Assembly: GCA_021797055.1 (NCBI GenBank)
Contig: JAKAAI010000014.1
Span: forward strand, 1-31,336
Source: Thermoplasmata archaeon
Lineage (GTDB): Archaea; Thermoplasmatota; Thermoplasmata; Thermoplasmatales; Thermoplasmataceae
Length of the DNA stretch: 31,336 nt
Direction of reading: 5' to 3'
The notes below the pieces were generated by a model. It did no database searches. It saw nothing but the letters and a program-made list of their open reading frames with translations, and was not told the origin of the DNA. Within the stretch, counting starts at the first letter, position 1. The number at the start of each line of letters is the position of its first letter. This document shows, piece by piece, positions 15,231 to 23,450 of this stretch. The translations under genes and the position numbers were made by a program.

Positions 15231-17612
15231 CTATTTTACGTGTCCAAGCGCCCTCCATATTTTTTCTGGCGTTACTGGCATGTCAATGTTTGCAACTCCT
15301 CTGGACCAAAGTGCGTCAATAACAGCATTTACAATCGCTGTTGGAGCCGCAATAGTTCCCGCTTCGCCAATGCCTTTTGCACCTATCGGGTTGTGTGGAG
15401 ATGGGGTATAGGTAAACGCGCTTTTAATCCTAGGAATCTCCACCGCCGTTGGAATACCATAGTCTGAAAACGTTGATGTGATCAGATTCCCAGAATCATC
15501 ATAAATAGATTCTTCGTACAAAGCCTGTGCGATTCCCTGCGCAACCCCGCCCTGCACTTGCCCTTCCACAAGCATTGGATTGATCTGTGTACCGCAATCA
15601 TCCACGGAAACATATTTCTTGACCTTCACTTTAAAAGTTTCTGGATCTATTATTACATGGCACATATGCACTCCGAATGGAAATACGAAGTTTTCAGGAT
15701 CATAGAATACCGTTTCCTCCAAACCGGGGGACATTCCATCGGGAAGCTCAGTTGCACCTGCCCCGTAAGAAGCGAACGCAACTTCCTGAAATGTTTTGTA
15801 TCTGTTATCTGGCGTATAAAATTTCCCATTTTTATAGGTTAAGTCTTCCTTTTTTGCACCAAGCATAAAAGCAGCTATTTCAGTTGCCTTCTTCATTATC
15901 TTCCTAGAAGCAACTGCCAGAGCACCCCCTGCAACAGGGGTTGTCCTGCTGCCGTATGTTCCCATGCCGAACGGAATCATCTCCGTATCGCCATGGTGTA
16001 TTTCAACATCCTCAAAATCTATTCCAAGTTCACCTGATACCAGTTGCGCAAAAGTTGTTTCCTCACCCTGACCGTGGGGGTGCCCGCCAGTATATGCTGA
16101 TACCTTCCCAGAAGGGTGAACTCTAACTGTGGCGCTCTCCCAGAGACCGAGGCTGAATCCCGTTCCCCTCACGCCCTTTGATGGACCTACCCCGCTCATC
16201 TCTATATAAGAGGATATGCCGATACCGCTCAAAATGCCACGTTTTCTATCAATTTCGACATCTTCCTTGAGTTCATTGTAGCCGAAGAGCTCAACTGCCT
16301 TCCTCATCGCTGCTTCATAATTTCCACTGTCATACATCATTCCAGTTACAACAGGGTGCGGAAAAGAATCAGCCTTGATATAATTCTTGAGCCTTATTTC
16401 AACTGGATCCATATTAAGCTTGTGCGCCAGAATGTCTACCATCCTTTCAACCAGATAGGAGGCTTCAGGCCTGCCTGCTCCTCTGTATGCGTCGACTGCA
16501 ACAGTATTTGTCAGAACACCGACAACATCGCACTGCATCGCTTTCATGTCATACTGGCCGCTGAACATAAACCCGAACAGGATGGTCGGTATCCCCGGTC
16601 CGGTCGTCGAAAGCCATGCCCCCATGTTTGCGTAGACCTTTGCCCTGATACCAAGTATTTTTCCCTCCTTCGTGGCGGCAAGTTCAACATACTGAACATG
16701 GTTTCTGCCATGCGTGGATGACAGGAAATTTTCGCGCCTTGTCTCCTGCCATTTAACAGGTTTTCCAATATCCTTCGATATATAAGCTATAACGGATTCT
16801 ATTCCATAACAGGATATCTTGCTGCCGAATCCCCCACCAACATCTGGCGAGATCACCCTCAATTTTTGTTCCTGTATGCCGAGCATATTGGATATAAGAA
16901 ATCTGTGAACGTGAGGATTTTGCGATGTCATCCATATTGTGTATTTGTCGTCCGCGGCGGAATATTCAGAGATAACACCCCTCGTTTCCATCGGAGCAGG
17001 CTGAAGTCTCTGATTGACAAATCTCTCCTTAATCACAACATCAGCTTCACTGAAGACCCTGTCAGGATCACCGCCCTTGAGATGCCAGCTGAAAGCTATG
17101 TTATTTTTGATCGAATCGTAAAGCTGGGGAGATCCATCCTGCATTGCCTTCTCCTGATCGGTTACGCTGGGCAATACTTCATAATCAACTTCAATCAAAT
17201 CGAGCGCATCATATGCAATATACGGATCAACCGCCACAACAACTGCAACGGGATCGCCAGAATACCTTACTTTATCGAATGCAACAGCATGATAGGGAGT
17301 AAGCTTGAGATCTGAATCCGGGAGTAACCAGGCGGTTGGAACAGGCTTTATCTGATCCTTCAAGTCAGAACCGGTATATACAGCAACGACACCTTCCAGT
17401 TTCATCGCATTCTCGGTCTTTACTGCCTTGATTAAAGCATGCGAATGTTCGCTCCTCAGGAAGGCAGCGTAGAGGCAGTCCTTCAACTTTATATCATCAG
17501 TATAAAGGGCATGGCCGGTAATCATCCTCAGATCTTCCTTCCTTTTTACAGACTTCTTTTCACCCTGGGTTACCTGTCTCTGAGTCTCAATAAGTACAGT
17601 ATCACTCTCCAT
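15231..17612 (-). CDS. Molybdenum hydroxylase large subunit (xanthine dehydrogenase/CoxL family, form II type)
   Basis: A 793-residue catalytic subunit that would carry the molybdenum-pterin cofactor and oxidise an aldehyde or hydroxylate an N-heterocycle with water. Visible family blocks are GGGFGSK (259-265), the active-site loop AYRGAGR (375-381) and the C-terminal KGIGEAGTIAAPTA with the catalytic glutamate. AYRGAGR is the form II version; true CO dehydrogenases have AYRCSFR, so CO oxidation is unlikely. The ATG at 17612 is preceded by GGAGGGATC and overlaps the 2Fe-2S subunit gene by 11 nt; an upstream in-frame start at 17648 is less likely. No cofactor-insertion (CoxD/XdhC-type) gene is in the window. 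Substrate is undetermined. Confidence 0.93.
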   Translation of the reverse strand: MESDTVLIETQRQVTQGEKKSVKRKEDLRMITGHALYTDDIKLKDCLYAAFLRSEHSHALIKAVKTENAMKLEGVVAVYTGSDLKDQIKPVPTAWLLPDSDLKLTPYHAVAFDKVRYSGDPVAVVVAVDPYIAYDALDLIEVDYEVLPSVTDQEKAMQDGSPQLYDSIKNNIAFSWHLKGGDPDRVFSEADVVIKERFVNQRLQPAPMETRGVISEYSAADDKYTIWMTSQNPHVHRFLISNMLGIQEQKLRVISPDVGGGFGSKISCYGIESVIAYISKDIGKPVKWQETRRENFLSSTHGRNHVQYVELAATKEGKILGIRAKVYANMGAWLSTTGPGIPTILFGFMFSGQYDMKAMQCDVVGVLTNTVAVDAYRGAGRPEASYLVERMVDILAHKLNMDPVEIRLKNYIKADSFPHPVVTGMMYDSGNYEAAMRKAVELFGYNELKEDVEIDRKRGILSGIGISSYIEMSGVGPSKGVRGTGFSLGLWESATVRVHPSGKVSAYTGGHPHGQGEETTFAQLVSGELGIDFEDVEIHHGDTEMIPFGMGTYGSRTTPVAGGALAVASRKIMKKATEIAAFMLGAKKEDLTYKNGKFYTPDNRYKTFQEVAFASYGAGATELPDGMSPGLEETVFYDPENFVFPFGVHMCHVIIDPETFKVKVKKYVSVDDCGTQINPMLVEGQVQGGVAQGIAQALYEESIYDDSGNLITSTFSDYGIPTAVEIPRIKSAFTYTPSPHNPIGAKGIGEAGTIAAPTAIVNAVIDALWSRGVANIDMPVTPEKIWRALGHVK

Positions 17613-18126
17613 CAGGATCCCTCCTCTCCGATACCATGTCCCTTGCATACATTATTGCATCCACTATGTTCTGGTATCCAGTGCATCTACACAGGTTTCC
17701 AGATATACCTTCCCTTATCTGGTCCTCGGTTTCTGCCTTCTTGTTCGCAAGCAACCAGGTACCCTGTATTATCATACCGGGTGTACAGAAACCGCACTGG
17801 AGCCCATGTTTTTCCCTGAACGCAGTCTGCAACTTGTGCAGTTCACCGTTGCCGGATAGACCCTCTATTGTAGTAATTTCACTTCCATCACACTGAACAG
17901 CAAATATAGTACAGGATTTAACTGAATCACCATCGACAAGAACAGTACAGGCTCCACAGTTTGAACTGTCACATCCAATGTGTACACCTGTCAATTCAAG
18001 ATTATCCCTGAGGAAACTGGACAGAAGAAGTCTGGAATCTACCTTTGTTATGATTTCGCTGCCATTCACCTTAACCTTAATGCTGTATTTCACAGCTCTG
18101 TTTATCTTAGTTTGGCCTTTTCTCAT
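17602..18126 (-). CDS. Molybdenum hydroxylase 2Fe-2S small subunit
   Basis: A 174-residue iron-sulfur subunit with two [2Fe-2S] clusters that pass electrons from the molybdenum site to FAD. The plant-ferredoxin-like domain has Cys52, Cys57, Cys60 and Cys72 (GCDSSNCGAC...C). The helical domain has Cys111, Cys114, Cys146 and Cys148 (CGFCTPGM and GNLCRCTG). All eight ligands are present. It overlaps the FAD subunit gene by 4 nt (ATGA) and the large-subunit gene by 11 nt, a medium-small-large order as in cox operons. A ten-residue basic N-terminal extension precedes the usual start of the domain. Confidence 0.96.
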   Translation of the reverse strand: MRKGQTKINRAVKYSIKVKVNGSEIITKVDSRLLLSSFLRDNLELTGVHIGCDSSNCGACTVLVDGDSVKSCTIFAVQCDGSEITTIEGLSGNGELHKLQTAFREKHGLQCGFCTPGMIIQGTWLLANKKAETEDQIREGISGNLCRCTGYQNIVDAIMYARDMVSERRDPDGE

Positions 18127-19001
18127 AATAATTCCTCCGCAATTTTCTGTGATTCATTCAAAGCCTTTTTGATGCAAACTTTTATCATTTCCCTCTTAAA
18201 CTCAGCCGAGCCCCTTATAAGGTCATCATATGGATCTGTTTCCTCAGACCCTGTTTCGGCAGCCTCTGCAATAACCTCTTCGGTAATTTGTTTCCCGATA
18301 ACCTTCTTTTCAGCATTCACTGCCCTTATGGATCTATCGCTGACAGCTCCCAGACCGATGCCAATATAAGAACACTTTCCCTGTCTATCTACTGAGAGCT
18401 GCACCGCAGCAGCCGCAGTAGCGAAATCTCCAGCTTTTCTTTCAATCTTAATGTATGAATACCCTGATAATTCAGAAGGAACTGGAAATATCACTTTTTC
18501 AAGTATTTCTCCTTCTTTCAGTGCAGTTGAAAATGTTCCCGTGAAAAAATTATCTGATTTTATTTCCCTTTTGCCTTTAACAGAAACTGCAACTGCGATG
18601 CCCCTCAACGCAAGGAAACACGGCCCCCAATCCCCTGAAGGATCTGCATGGCTCAGTGAACCGCCGATGGTTCCACGGTTTCTAACCTGTGGGTCTCCTA
18701 TATTACTGGCAACTGCAGAAATCAGTGGGATTTTATTCCGTATTATTTGGGAAGATTCTATTTTTCTGTCACTTACCATTGAACCAATGATCAGAAATTT
18801 GCCTTTTTCAGTTATTTTCTTTAAAGATGAGATCCGCCCTAGATCAATCAACCTCTGAGGGTTAACGACCCTCATCTTCATCATAGGTATTAGGCTCATT
18901 CCGCCAGCAAGTAACTTGGCGTTCCCCTGAGATTCAGATAATATTTCAACTGCCTTTCTTATTGTTTTGGGCGAAAAATACAAAAATCTTGAAGGGTACA
19001 T
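18123..19001 (-). CDS. Molybdenum hydroxylase FAD-binding medium subunit
   Basis: A 292-residue flavoprotein subunit of the same complex. FAD-binding motifs are AGGMSLIPMMK (32-42) and TIGGSLSHADPSGD (111-124), matching AGGHSLLPMMK and TIGG.laHaDP of the CoxM/XDH family. The C-terminal ~110 residues form the CO dehydrogenase flavoprotein C-terminal domain. It is the first gene of the three-gene operon. GGTG stands 4-5 nt before the ATG as a ribosome site. The 110-nt gap upstream also holds the T-rich terminator region of the MFS gene. Confidence 0.94.
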   Translation of the reverse strand: MYPSRFLYFSPKTIRKAVEILSESQGNAKLLAGGMSLIPMMKMRVVNPQRLIDLGRISSLKKITEKGKFLIIGSMVSDRKIESSQIIRNKIPLISAVASNIGDPQVRNRGTIGGSLSHADPSGDWGPCFLALRGIAVAVSVKGKREIKSDNFFTGTFSTALKEGEILEKVIFPVPSELSGYSYIKIERKAGDFATAAAAVQLSVDRQGKCSYIGIGLGAVSDRSIRAVNAEKKVIGKQITEEVIAEAAETGSEETDPYDDLIRGSAEFKREMIKVCIKKALNESQKIAEELL

Positions 19002-19068
19002 TCACACCATGTAAGTAATGCAACAGGTGATTGATAAACCTTCTGTTATTATTATTCAGACCGTGGCA

Positions 19069-19100
19069 ATAAAAAATTAAAAATAAATTAAAAAGATAGA
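19069..19100 (-). terminator. T-rich terminator after the MFS gene
   Basis: Read on the minus strand this segment contains repeated T-runs of five to six (A-runs on the plus strand, for example at 19071-19076) within 45 nt of the MFS stop codon at 19112. Archaeal intrinsic termination uses such oligo-T tracts without a required hairpin. Confidence 0.5.
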
Positions 19101-19111
19101 GGAAAAGTGAA

Positions 19112-20506
19112 TCAGGGTTTATCTGTCAGGCCAAACTCCAGTTCTTTTTCCCTCTTTTCTTTCTTAAGAGTCTCTACATCTACAAGGGACTGGCCAACTA
19201 CGTACTCTTTCTGAGGGAGCCAGGCAAGGAAAATTGCAAAGAATATAACAGTTATTACAACCCAGGGAACAGTATTACCGTATAAAGGTAGAAGCGACCC
19301 AATAATAAGTGGAAGCAGGAAAGCACCGCCGCCCGTTCCAAAACCCTCAAAATGCGCTGAGGCTGCACCAACCATCTGGACACCATACCTGTCGGCAAGC
19401 AGTGCAAATATCGGTCCAGCAATGAGGAACGGCCATCCAGTAAAGATTGTGATCACATACAGAAGGACCAGAGGGATGTGGACATATATCGTTGCGAGGA
19501 CCACACCAATCATAGCCAGGAATCCACCACCCATACCAATTTTAACAAAGACCACTCTCTTTCTTATTCTGTCGCTCAGGGGTCCAAAAATCAATATGAA
19601 CACGCCCTGAGATATACCCCATACGGTACCTATTACGATGATCTGTGGAATTGACAGATGTTGAATTGCCCCAAGGACATCACCAAAATAAAATCCCGAA
19701 ATAATATTGGCACCTCCAATGACGACAAAGCCTGAAAGAATGGCAAGAATCATCCACTTGTACTTATAAAGAGATTTTGAGACTGACCAGAAACTCAAAT
19801 TCTTTGATGGAGGAACATCTCCCCAGTCAATATGCGGAAGACCTACCATAGGTCCATAGGGCTTTGCAATAAAGAAGGTTATTACACCCACTATCATTCC
19901 AAGAAGCCCGACAATAATGCTCCATTCCTGCCAGCCGCCAGAAGTAGTTGCAAAGCTAGGGCCAAGTAGAAGATCCGCCGAGATGGCCCAGCTGTAAACA
20001 GCTATCATAATGCCAAGGTACCTGGACCTCTTTTCTATCGGGAACCATAGCTGTAAAGTCTTGACCAAACCGGACCAGGCCGCTCCGTTGAAAATCCCTT
20101 CCAAGACCCTGAGGACTAGCATTGAATCAATGCCATGAACATATGGGAAGAGAAATGTCGTCAGTCCGGCGAGAATAAATCCAACTGTAACGATCCTGAA
20201 GGGCCAGTAAACATCATTCATGTGACCCCAAAGGAAGTTTGTAACAATAAAAGCCCCTCCAAAAGCAGATATCAGCAGACCTATCTGAAAAGAGTTGAAA
20301 TTGTTCTGCTGACCGATAAAAGTATCAACAGACGGAAGCCAATACCAAATCAGGGCATACGTAAAAGAACCCAATATGCTCCAGAACAAAATCACAAACT
20401 GCCTTCGTTTCAAGAGCTTTTTTTCATCCGGTGTCAACTGAACAAATGCCTTTACCGGGGACTCTGGATATGCCTTTAAAGGATCTCCACTTTTCATGTT
20501 TTCCAT
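19112..20506 (-). CDS. MFS transporter
   Basis: A 464-residue major facilitator with about twelve hydrophobic segments. The loop after the second helix reads WGHMNDVYWPFR, a variant of motif A (GxxxDxxxR), and its counterpart in the second half reads FGPLSDRIRKR. A longer central loop (KPYGPMVGLPHIDWGD) divides the two six-helix halves. It resembles organic anion or sugar-acid permeases of the family but the substrate is not predictable. It has its own promoter: TTTAAGTA about 23 nt before the ATG and a second TATA-like box further upstream. It lies between the molybdenum hydroxylase operon and the SDR/heme-oxygenase-fold pair. Confidence 0.92.
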   Translation of the reverse strand: MENMKSGDPLKAYPESPVKAFVQLTPDEKKLLKRRQFVILFWSILGSFTYALIWYWLPSVDTFIGQQNNFNSFQIGLLISAFGGAFIVTNFLWGHMNDVYWPFRIVTVGFILAGLTTFLFPYVHGIDSMLVLRVLEGIFNGAAWSGLVKTLQLWFPIEKRSRYLGIMIAVYSWAISADLLLGPSFATTSGGWQEWSIIVGLLGMIVGVITFFIAKPYGPMVGLPHIDWGDVPPSKNLSFWSVSKSLYKYKWMILAILSGFVVIGGANIISGFYFGDVLGAIQHLSIPQIIVIGTVWGISQGVFILIFGPLSDRIRKRVVFVKIGMGGGFLAMIGVVLATIYVHIPLVLLYVITIFTGWPFLIAGPIFALLADRYGVQMVGAASAHFEGFGTGGGAFLLPLIIGSLLPLYGNTVPWVVITVIFFAIFLAWLPQKEYVVGQSLVDVETLKKEKREKELEFGLTDKP

Positions 20507-20524
20507 GCAATATACAATAAACAG

Positions 20525-20555
20525 TACTTAAATGTTTGGGCACATTTTTATATAA
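20525..20555 (-). promoter_or_regulatory. Two TATA-like boxes upstream of the MFS gene
   Basis: On the minus strand TTTAAGTA (20525-20532) is centred about 23 nt before the MFS ATG, suiting a leaderless transcript. A stronger TTATATAAAAA (20545-20555) is about 44 nt before the ATG and would give a short leader. The remaining gap up to 20707 shows no gene I can support. Confidence 0.45.
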
Positions 20556-20707
20556 TGGATGCATCAAGTATATTCGGAATTTGTTTCGACAGTGAAGGAT
20601 ATTACAACAAATAATGGAATTTAAGATATTGAACAGTTTATGTCTTCAACCAGAAAATCGGAATTTTTCATAAAATAAAGGTAAGAAATAACTATTTCGG
20701 TCCGTTT

Positions 20708-21481
20708 TCACCAGGCGTTCCAGCCGCCGTCTACCAGCACGCTTGTACCTGTCATCATGTCGGAATCATCAGATGCAAGGAACACCGCCGTTCTGCCAAT
20801 GTCACTTGGCTTGACCAGAAATTCGCCTCCTTTTCTAAGGGGAGTTCTCTGCGCGAGTTCATTCAGACCCTCTTTATTCCCCCAAAACGGTCTGGTAAAT
20901 TCAGTCTTTGTGGCACCAGGGGCGATTGCGTTTATATTGATTCCAAATGGGGCAAACTCCACAGCAAGTGCCTTAGTCAACCCGAGCACTGCGGTCTTCG
21001 ATGTGACATATGCACTGATATTTCCAAGCGCAGTGAATGAAAAATTTGATGCAAGATTGATTATCTTTCCGTTTTTTCTAGGTACCATGTGCTTCAATGC
21101 GTATTTCGATCCAAGAAACGCACCCTTCACATTAACATCCAGAACATGGAGGAATTCATCTCCAGAGGTTTCGAGGGCACTTTTTATAACGGTAATTCCC
21201 GCGTTGTTCACCATTATGTCGAGATTGCCAAATTTAGATATAGCGGAAGAAACAAGCTTTTCAACATCCCCTTCCTTTGAAACATCTGTTTGGACAAAAA
21301 ATGATTTCGAACCAGTTTTAACAATTTCGTCAACAGTTCGCAATCCGCCTTCCCTCGGGGTTTCACTTATGTCACCTATTGCAACATTGGCGCCCTCTGT
21401 TGCCAGCGCCAACGCGATTGCCCTCCCAATACCTGAACTGCCTCCTGTAACTATTGCATTCTTTCCAGAAAGTTTTCCCAT
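20708..21481 (-). CDS. Short-chain dehydrogenase/reductase (SDR 1)
   Basis: A 257-residue classical SDR. The cofactor motif TGGSSGIG lies at about residues 12-19, NNAG near 91-94, a catalytic Asn in DVNVKG, a Ser in NLASN and YVTSK as the YxxxK motif. An acidic residue at the end of the second strand (IGDIS) points to NAD rather than NADP. The C-terminus ends VLVDGGW, common in glucose dehydrogenase and 3-oxoacyl reductase-like members. The gene is 26 nt downstream of the heme-oxygenase-fold gene, with GGTGATG in front of its ATG, so the two are probably one operon. Substrate is unknown. Confidence 0.93.
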   Translation of the reverse strand: MGKLSGKNAIVTGGSSGIGRAIALALATEGANVAIGDISETPREGGLRTVDEIVKTGSKSFFVQTDVSKEGDVEKLVSSAISKFGNLDIMVNNAGITVIKSALETSGDEFLHVLDVNVKGAFLGSKYALKHMVPRKNGKIINLASNFSFTALGNISAYVTSKTAVLGLTKALAVEFAPFGININAIAPGATKTEFTRPFWGNKEGLNELAQRTPLRKGGEFLVKPSDIGRTAVFLASDDSDMMTGTSVLVDGGWNAW

Positions 21482-21507
21482 ACCATCACCAGATCCACTG
21501 AGATAGA

Positions 21508-22323
21508 TCAGTCGAACTTTGGAACTGGAATATCGTTTGTATCATAGTACGGGAGAGGATAGAAGTGACTGACATTGAACATTGGCGGCTTGATGTCACT
21601 GAACAAGACCTGGTAAATTCCATCGTAAAGTACCCACTGCAATGAGAGGAACCTTACCTCGGCCTCCCACATCCTGTTCTGTGCTTCCTTTGAAGTGGCA
21701 TATTTTTTTACAAGATATACACCGATCTGTGTGTGGCCAACGTCCTCGGTAACGTGCTCTTTATGGAACATTAATGAGTTTTCAGGTATCCAGCTGTAAT
21801 ATTTCTTGAAAGCGTTCATATAGAGCTCGTGCCTGATCTTATTGACATTTTCACCAGCAATTTTCTCTGCAGCAATTGCCTCTGGCAGCGGCAGAAATTT
21901 GCATATGTTATAGAATTCGCTGATCGCAGTTACCGTTCCGGGAAGAAGTGGTGTCGAAAGAATCTCCTTTTCTGTTATACCAATTGCATTGCAGTATTTC
22001 ACATACAGGTCCACATGGGACTCCTTCGAACCGGTTCCCATCTCCGTTACAAGAGGATCCATAAGTATCTGCTGATCAAGGAGGGTAGGTGCATTTGCCG
22101 CTTCAGCAGCAGACCAGTATGATGGTCCCTTATAAAACCAGTATTCCTGTATTGCCCAGACCCTTAATTGTTCCTTCGTAAGCTTCCCATCAAGAAATTT
22201 CTTAACAAGTGGGTGATGCACCCCGGCCCATGTCTCTTCTGCAATTTTTCCCAATAGTTCTACAAATTCATCAGGGGAGTACGGTTTCTTTCGTTCAATA
22301 TCATACTTATGTTTTTGCTCCAT
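21508..22323 (-). CDS. Heme-oxygenase-fold protein of the TenA/PqqC superfamily, probable diiron oxidase
   Basis: A 271-residue all-helical protein. Residues 29-65 (EETWAGVHHPLVKKFLDG and the following LTKEQLRVWAIQEYWFYK) match the start of PqqC/TenA-like proteins. It lacks an obvious TenA cysteine site. Instead it has acidic and histidine residues in the spacing of heme-oxygenase-like diiron oxidases: Glu94, His103, Glu158, His190, Asp194 and His197, the last three as HxxxDxxH. In chlamydial CADD the corresponding ligands are, to my knowledge, E81, H88, E142, H174, D178 and H181. An O2-dependent oxidative role is therefore inferred. A palindromic TATA box lies 27 nt before the ATG. SDR 1 follows in the operon. 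Confidence 0.75.
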   Translation of the reverse strand: MEQKHKYDIERKKPYSPDEFVELLGKIAEETWAGVHHPLVKKFLDGKLTKEQLRVWAIQEYWFYKGPSYWSAAEAANAPTLLDQQILMDPLVTEMGTGSKESHVDLYVKYCNAIGITEKEILSTPLLPGTVTAISEFYNICKFLPLPEAIAAEKIAGENVNKIRHELYMNAFKKYYSWIPENSLMFHKEHVTEDVGHTQIGVYLVKKYATSKEAQNRMWEAEVRFLSLQWVLYDGIYQVLFSDIKPPMFNVSHFYPLPYYDTNDIPVPKFD

Positions 22324-22344
22324 TTTTCCTCAGTTGACTATAAA

Positions 22345-22356
22345 ATATTTAAATAT
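22345..22356 (-). promoter_or_regulatory. Palindromic TATA box for the heme-oxygenase-fold gene
   Basis: ATATTTAAATAT is a perfect 12-nt palindrome centred 27 nt before the ATG at 22323. The identical 12-mer occurs at the same distance upstream of APC permease copy 2 (24783-24794). Confidence 0.55.
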
Positions 22357-22451
22357 TTATGTTTTTGCCAGTTCATAACATTCGACGAGGATTCAGTTCT
22401 ATCAAAGTTTCTAGTAAACCATAATCGACTTTTGAAACCTGATTTCAATGG

Positions 22452-22488
22452 CCCTGTAAATCATTATCATATAATATGATCTACAGGG
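22452..22488. promoter_or_regulatory. Large imperfect dyad, candidate operator
   Basis: CCCTGTAaATCAT (22452-22464) is mirrored by ATGATcTACAGGG (22476-22488) around an 11-nt centre; 12 of 13 positions pair. It sits in the 257-bp divergent spacer between the heme-oxygenase-fold gene and SDR 2, about 130 nt from the first ATG and 93 nt from the second. The rest of the spacer holds only the promoters. There is no T-run directly after it on either strand, which speaks against a simple terminator. Confidence 0.5.
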
Positions 22489-22580
22489 AAATAATGCATT
22501 TATTATATTTTCCCGCTAAATACTGATCTGAATTACCAATTATTTTAAGTAAAAGCTTCAAATTTTGGTCTGGTGAAATT

Positions 22581-23426
22581 ATGAGTTGGGGAAAAGCTCC
22601 GGGAAGTCCGGATGTTGAGAAAGAGGTTGTTTGGAAAAGGAAACCTGTTCAGAATGGTAAGAGATTATTAGGTGAAAACGCAATTGTTACAGGTTCGTCC
22701 AAGGGATTCGGCAGAACTATAGCACTTGCACTTGCCGATGAGGGGGCAAACGTCGTAGTAAATTACAATCACTCAGAGAAAGAAGCGCTTGCAACCGTTG
22801 AGGAGATAAAAAAGAAAGGCGTGAAGTCATTTGCTGTGAAAGCAGATATTAGGAAAAGAGATGAGATAGTAAAGATGGCCGATCAGGTATGGGAAAAATT
22901 TGGAAGATGCGATATACTTGTGAACAACGCTGGTGAGACGGCTGCAACTATGAAATCATGGAGGGAATTATCTGAAGATGTCATTGATGAGACCCTTGAG
23001 CTCGATGTCAAAGGTACGTTAATGTGCCTGCATGAATTCGGCCAGAGAATGCTGGATAACCAAAAATCTGGTACCATAGTGAATGTTGCATCAAACGTCA
23101 TAACAACGGGCAGCCCGAGATCACCGGTATATGCAGCAGCAAAATACGGTGTTATAGGTCTCACGAAATCTTATGCTCTTGCATTTGCACCATACATAAG
23201 AGTAAATGCCGTCGCTCCAGGATACATGGATACTCCTTCATTGAGAGCAAGACAAGACTGGACGCCGGAGAGGAGGCAGTTCGTTGTAAGCCAAACGCCA
23301 TTGAGATCTATTGGAGATCCTGAAAACATTGCTCACATTGTGACGTTCCTCGCTTCGCAGGATTCCTTCCACATGACAGGCAACACCGTAATATGTGACG
23401 GCGGTTTTACCATGAACGGTGCGTAA
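22581..23426 (+). CDS. Short-chain dehydrogenase/reductase (SDR 2)
   Basis: A 281-residue classical SDR with a 28-residue hydrophilic N-terminal extension before the first strand. TGSSKGFG (about 37-44) is the cofactor loop, NNAG is near 115-118, and NVASN with YAAAK supplies Ser, Tyr and Lys. The usual catalytic Asn of the VNxxG block is Asp here (LELDVKGTL). The VVVNYNHSEKEA region after the second strand has no acidic NAD-selecting residue and suits NADP. The end reads VICDGGF. GGTGAAATT in front of the ATG is the ribosome site. It leads a plus-strand unit with the M20 protein 24 nt downstream and is divergent from the heme-oxygenase-fold gene. Confidence 0.92.
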   Translation: MSWGKAPGSPDVEKEVVWKRKPVQNGKRLLGENAIVTGSSKGFGRTIALALADEGANVVVNYNHSEKEALATVEEIKKKGVKSFAVKADIRKRDEIVKMADQVWEKFGRCDILVNNAGETAATMKSWRELSEDVIDETLELDVKGTLMCLHEFGQRMLDNQKSGTIVNVASNVITTGSPRSPVYAAAKYGVIGLTKSYALAFAPYIRVNAVAPGYMDTPSLRARQDWTPERRQFVVSQTPLRSIGDPENIAHIVTFLASQDSFHMTGNTVICDGGFTMNGA

Positions 23427-23450
23427 AAAAACAATAAGAGATGGACTTAA

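Noticed and set aside
20555..20614. 19-codon plus-strand ORF upstream of the MFS gene
   Set aside because: It overlaps a TATA-like box and has no ribosome site or recognisable product.
20757..21506. Long plus-strand open frame (249 codons) opposite SDR 1
   Set aside because: It is antisense to a clear SDR gene with all catalytic motifs. The product has no family features and looks like a codon-bias shadow.
21508..22323. Plain thiaminase II (TenA) assignment
   Set aside because: No thiamin genes are nearby, no convincing TenA catalytic cysteine context is seen, and the His/Asp/Glu pattern suits a diiron site better.
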